A DNA stretch of 64,000 nt from Closterium sp. NIES-65. Lineage: Eukaryota; Streptophyta; Zygnematophyceae; Desmidiales; Closteriaceae. Positions 59,401 through 64,000 of this stretch are shown piece by piece (position 1 is the stretch's first letter; every line of letters begins with the position of its first letter). Below the pieces are notes generated by a model. It saw only the letters and a list, made by a program, of their open reading frames with translations, ran no database searches and was not told the origin of the DNA. Where the stretch lies: contig CANXME010002536.1 of assembly GCA_948144175.1 (NCBI GenBank), forward strand, positions 62,001 through 126,000, in the 5' to 3' direction. Position numbers and translations under genes: made by a program.

Positions 59401-62400
59401 ACCTGCTCTGCCGCACCACTCACCTGCTCTGCCGCACCACTCACCTGCTCTGCCGCACCACTCACCTGCTCTGCCGCACCACTCACCTGCTCTGCCGCAC
59501 CACTCACCTGCTCTGCCGCACCACTCACCTGCTCTGCCGCACCACTCACCTGCTCTGCCGCACCACTCACCTGCTCTGCCGCACCACTCACCTGCTCTGC
59601 CGCACCACTCACCTGCTCTGCCGCACCACTCACCTGCTCTGCCGCACCACTCACCTGCTCTGCCGCACCACTCACCTGCTCTGCGCACCACTCACCTGCT
59701 CTGCCGCACCACTCACCTGCTCTGGTGCACCACTCACCTGCTCTGCCGCACCACTCACCTGCTCTGCCGCACCACTCACCTGCTCTGCCGCACCACTCAC
59801 CTGCTCTGCTGCACCACTCACCTGCTCTGCCGCACCACTCACCTGCTCTGCTGCACCACTCACCTGCTCTGCCGCACAACTCACCTGCTCTGTCGCACCA
59901 CTCACCTGCTCTGCCGCACCACTCACCTGCTCTGTCGCACCACTCACCTGCTCTGCCGCACCACTCACCTGCTCTGCCGCACCACTCACCTGCTCTGCCG
60001 CACCACTCACCTGCTCTGCCGCACCACTCACCTGCTCTGCCGCACCACTCACCTGCTCTGCTGCACCACTCACCTGCTCTGCCGCACCACTCACCTGCTC
60101 TGTCGCACCACTCACCTGCTCTGCCGCACCACTCACCTGCTCTGCCGCACCACTCACCTGCTCTGCTGCACCACTCACCTGCTCTGCTGCACCACCACTC
60201 ACCTGCTCTGCTGCACCACTCACCTGCTCTGCCGCACCACTCACCTGCTCTGCCGCACCACTCACCTGCTCTGCTGCACCACTCACCTGCTCTGCCGCAC
60301 CACTCACCTGCTCTGCTGCACCACTCACCTGCTCTGCCGCACCACTCACCTGCTCTGCCGCACCACTCACCTGCTCTGCCGCACCACTCACCTGCTCTGC
60401 CGCACCACTCACCTGCTCTGCCGCACCACTCACCTGCTCTGCCGCACCACTCACCTGCTCTGCCGCACCACTCACCTGCTCTGCCGCACCACTCACCTGC
60501 TCTGCCGCACCACTCACCTGCTCTGCCGCACCACTCACCTGCTCTGCCGCACCACTCACCTGCTCTGCTGCACCACTCACCTGCTCTGCCGCACCACTCA
60601 CCTGCTCTGCCGCACCACTCACCTGCTCTGCCGCACCACTCACCTGCTCTGCCGCACCACTCACCTGCTCTGCCGCACCACTCACCTGCTCTGCCGCACC
60701 ACTCACCTGCTCTGCCGCACCACTCACCTGCTCTGCTGCACCACTCACCTGCTCTGCCGCACCACTCACCTGCTCTGCCGCACCACTCACCTGCTCTGCC
60801 GCACCACTCACCTGCTCTGCCGCACCACTCACCTGCTCTGCCGCACCACTCACCTGCTCTGCCGCACCACTCACCTGCTCTGCCGCACCACTCACCTGCT
60901 CTGCTGCACCACTCACCTGCTCTGCTGCACCACTCACCTGCTCTGCCGCACCACTCACCTGCTCTGCCGCACCACTCACCTGCTCTGCCGCACCACTCAC
61001 CTGCTCTGCCGCACCACTCACCTGCTCTGCCGCACCACTCACCTGCTCTGCCGCACCACTCACCTGCTCTGCCGCACCACTCACCTGCTCTGCCGCACCA
61101 CTCACCTGCTCTGCTGCACCACTCACCTGCTCTGCCGCACCACTCACCTGCTCTGCCGCACCACTCACCTGCTCTGCCGCACCACTCACCTGCTCTGCCG
61201 CACCACTCACCTGCTCTGCCGCACCACTCACCTGCTCTGCCGCACCACTCACCTGCTCTGCTGCACCACTCACCTGCTCTGCTGCACCACTCACCTGCTC
61301 TGCCGCACCACTCACCTGCTCTGCCGCACCACTCACCTGCTCTGCCGCACCACTCACCTGCTCTGCTGCACCACTCACCTGCTCTGCCGCACCACTCACC
61401 TGCTCTGCCGCACCACTCACCTGCTCTGCCGCACCACTCACCTGCTCTGCCGCACCACTCACCTGCTCTGCCGCACCACTCACCTGCTCTGCCGCACCAC
61501 TCACCTGCTCTGCCGCACCACTCACCTGCTCTGCTGCACCACTCACCTGCTCTGCTGCACCACTCACCTGCTCTGCCGCACCACTCACCTGCTCTGCCGC
61601 ACCACTCACCTGCTCTGCCGCACCACTCACCTGCTCTGCCGCACCACTCACCTGCTCTGCCGCACCACTCACCTGCTCTGCCGCACCACTCACCTGCTCT
61701 GCCGCACCACTCACCTGCTCTGCCGCACCACTCACCTGCTCTGCTGCACCACTCACCTGCTCTGCCGCACCACTCACCTGCTCTGTCGCACCACTCACCT
61801 GCTCTGCCGCACCACTCACCTGCTCTGCCGCACCACTCACCTGCTCTGCTGCACCACTCACCTGCTCTGCTGCACCACCACTCACCTGCTCTGCTGCACC
61901 ACTCACCTGCTCTGCCGCACCACTCACCTGCTCTGCCGCACCACTCACCTGCTCTGCTGCACCACTCACCTGCTCTGCCGCACCACTCACCTGCTCTGCT
62001 GCACCACTCACCTGCTCTGCCGCACCACTCACCTGCTCTGCCGCACCACTCACCTGCTCTGCCGCACCACTCACCTGCTCTGCCGCACCACTCACCTGCT
62101 CTGCCGCACCACTCACCTGCTCTGCCGCACCACTCACCTGCTCTGCCGCACCACTCACCTGCTCTGCCGCACCACTCACCTGCTCTGCCGCACCACTCAC
62201 CTGCTCTGCCGCACCACTCACCTGCTCTGCCGCACCACTCACCTGCTCTGCCGCACCACTCACCTGCTCTGCCGCACCACTCACCTGCTCTGCCGCACCA
62301 CTCACCTGCTCTGCCGCACCACTCACCTGCTCTGCCGCACCACTCACCAGCTCTGCCGCACCACTCACCAGCTCTGCCGCACCACTCACCTGCTCTGCCG

Positions 62401-63174
62401 CACCACTCACCTGCTCTGCCGCACCACTCACCAGCTCTGCCGCACCACTCACCAGCTCTGCCGCACCACTCACCTGCTCTGCCGCACCACTCACCTGCTC
62501 TGCCGCACCACTCACCTGCTCTGCCGCACCACTCACCTGCTCTGCTGCACCACTCACCTGCTCTGCTGCACCACTCACCTGCTCTGCCGCACCACTCACC
62601 TGCTCTGCCGCACCACTCACCTGCTCTGCCGCACCACTCACCTGCTCTGCTGCACCACTCACCTGCTCTGCCGCACCACTCACCTGCTCTGCTGCACCAC
62701 TCACCTGCTCTGCCGCACCACTCACCTGCTCTGCCGCACCACTCACCTGCTCTGCCGCACCACTCACCTGCTCTGCTGCACCACTCACCTGCTCTGCCGC
62801 ACCACTCACCTGCTCTGCCGCACCACTCACCTGCTCTGCCGCACCACTCACCTGCTCTGCCGCACCACTCACCTGCTCTGCCGCACCACTCACCTGCTCT
62901 GCCGCACCACTCACCTGCTCTGCCGCACCACTCACCTGCTCTGCCGCACCACTCACCTGCTCTGCTGCACCACTCACCTGCTCTGCCGCACCACTCACCT
63001 GCTCTGCTGCACCACTCACCTGCTCTGCTGCACCACTCACCTGCTCTGCTGCACCACTCACCTGCTCTGCTGCACCACTCACCTGCTCTGCTGCACCACT
63101 CACCTGCTCTGCTGCACCACTCACCTGCTCTGCTGCACCACTCACCTGCTCTGCTGCACCACTCACCTGCTCTC
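50491..63174. repeat. 21-bp minisatellite array C (about 604 units)
   Basis: Same unit, with its own marker, a 24-bp unit carrying an extra CCA (TGCACCACCACTC) at 51011, 51413, 52655, 53666, 55057, 57576, 57998, 58148, 60188 and 61871. The 52655-53666 pair marks a tandem higher-order unit of about 1011 bp. A CACCAGCTC variant occurs four times at 62347-62455. A uniform run of about 49 CCG-type units spans 58.66-59.69 kb. The only break in the repeat pattern is a damaged stretch at 56785-56815. All plus frames are open by composition, so no CDS is called. Confidence 0.97.
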
Positions 63175-64000
63175 GGGCATCTCTGCACCCCCTAAACCTC
63201 CTTAACAACTGAGGCTCAACACCCTTTCTCTTCCTTGCACCTCCATCACTCCCTCTATGTCGCTCGCTGCCCTTCGTGTCTCTCTCTTTCTATCCCAGCC
63301 CAATGGTGGAAGTGAAGCTTGTCCCGGTCAGCATCCAACCAATCAATCTGTTGGCGTAACCACGGTGCTGAATGGCGAAAATTGGTCACACTTGACGATC
63401 AGTCGAGCAAGAGCGATTGTCCCCGGCGAGACGATATCAACGGCTCTCTTTGCGCGGGCAAAGAAAAAGGTCGGTCGTACGAGTGCGTACGCGTTGGTGC
63501 ATGTACGGTTATGTACATATGCGTCGCGTACGAGTGTGTACGGTAGGTAGACGCACTACGTGCATGAAGGCATGCGTACGCATGCATACGTATGTCTACG
63601 CGCATCTAGGTTAAACAGGTAGGTACCAGACATGCGAGTATTCATGCGTATACGCATGCAGATGCGCACGTTCCTTAATATTCAGCTCATTATTCCAGAG
63701 CTCATTTGTCACTCACCCCGTCCCCTCTTTCCATCCCAATATTTCCTGTTTGTTTGTTTGTTTGTTTGTTTGTTTGTCTGTTTCAGTTTGTTTTGCTTGC
63801 TTGTTTGTTGTTCCTGTGTGCATTCTTTGCTCAAGGGGGGGGTGTAAGGGGACATGGGGAACTGTGAGACGTCCAAGCCACCCTCTCCCCTCCCCTTTCT
63901 GCCAGCTGCCAGTGCAGCGCCTGCCCATTTGAGCTTGTCTCACCCACCCCCTCCCCTCTTTTCCCACTTTACCCCTTCTGCCAGGTGCCTTCTCATGCCC
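63175..64000. repeat. duplicon copy C, right flank (R), internally deleted
   Basis: Follows R of copies A and B to 63710, then jumps to sequence equivalent to 36439 onward. The first-exon-like pair, exon-like block 1, the 40-bp array and the 64-nt block are gone. It continues beyond the window. Confidence 0.9.
63747..63783. repeat. (TTTG)n microsatellite, longest copy
   Basis: Homologous tracts at 36474-36494 (A) and 47441-47465 (B) are shorter; length rises A < B < C. Confidence 0.85.

Overview
This is eukaryotic nuclear DNA: there are spliceosomal introns, GC-rich exons, and no operons or ribosome-binding sites. Splice donors are mostly of the GTG type. The one gene family I can name is pan-eukaryotic. 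A green-lineage protist, alga or plant is possible, but I cannot fix the organism from sequence alone. About two thirds of the window (roughly 43.5 kb) is a single 21-bp minisatellite in three giant arrays: 6612-32744, 39000-43683 and 50491-63174, about 1244, 223 and 604 units. The arrays sit inside three tandem copies (A, B, C) of a larger duplicon made of left flank (L), array, and right flank (R).

Copy A is L 1-1717, a copy-specific 4.8-kb insert 1718-6476, the R3 lead-in, array A, and R 32745-37094. Copy B is L 37095-38999, array B, and R 43684-48539, with a 437-bp terminal-inverted-repeat transposon inside R. Copy C is L 48540-50490, array C, and R from 63175 to beyond the window end, with a 3.2-kb internal deletion.

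The clearest gene lies on the minus strand inside the copy-A insert. It is the 5' half of a THUMPD1/Tan1 homologue, the tRNA-binding adaptor for tRNA cytidine acetylation. Four exons (6097-6005, 4629-4519, 3847-3701, 2424-2009) join with compatible phases into 256 residues. The rest of the THUMP domain is not visible; it lies left of the window or is lost. Its introns hold tandem partial copies of its own exons.

The R flanks carry plus-strand exon-like pieces: a pair of tandem first-exon-like segments with nearly identical eight-residue starts, a 62-codon exon-like block present four times behind a 106-bp intron-like segment, and a 64-nt exon-like block present twice. No known protein family is recognised in them. 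Each R also holds a 40-bp repeat array with TGAGTCA, TTGACC and CCAAT motifs.

The most interesting signals are these. Every 21-bp unit carries a perfect 5' splice-donor match on the minus strand, giving about 2000 in a row. The arrays have higher-order repeat structure. A degenerate relative of the 21-bp unit lies inside the 106-bp intron-like segment. The transposon landed exactly on an exon-end donor site. The giant open reading frames through the arrays follow from a stop-free unit whose length is a multiple of three, and are not evidence of proteins.
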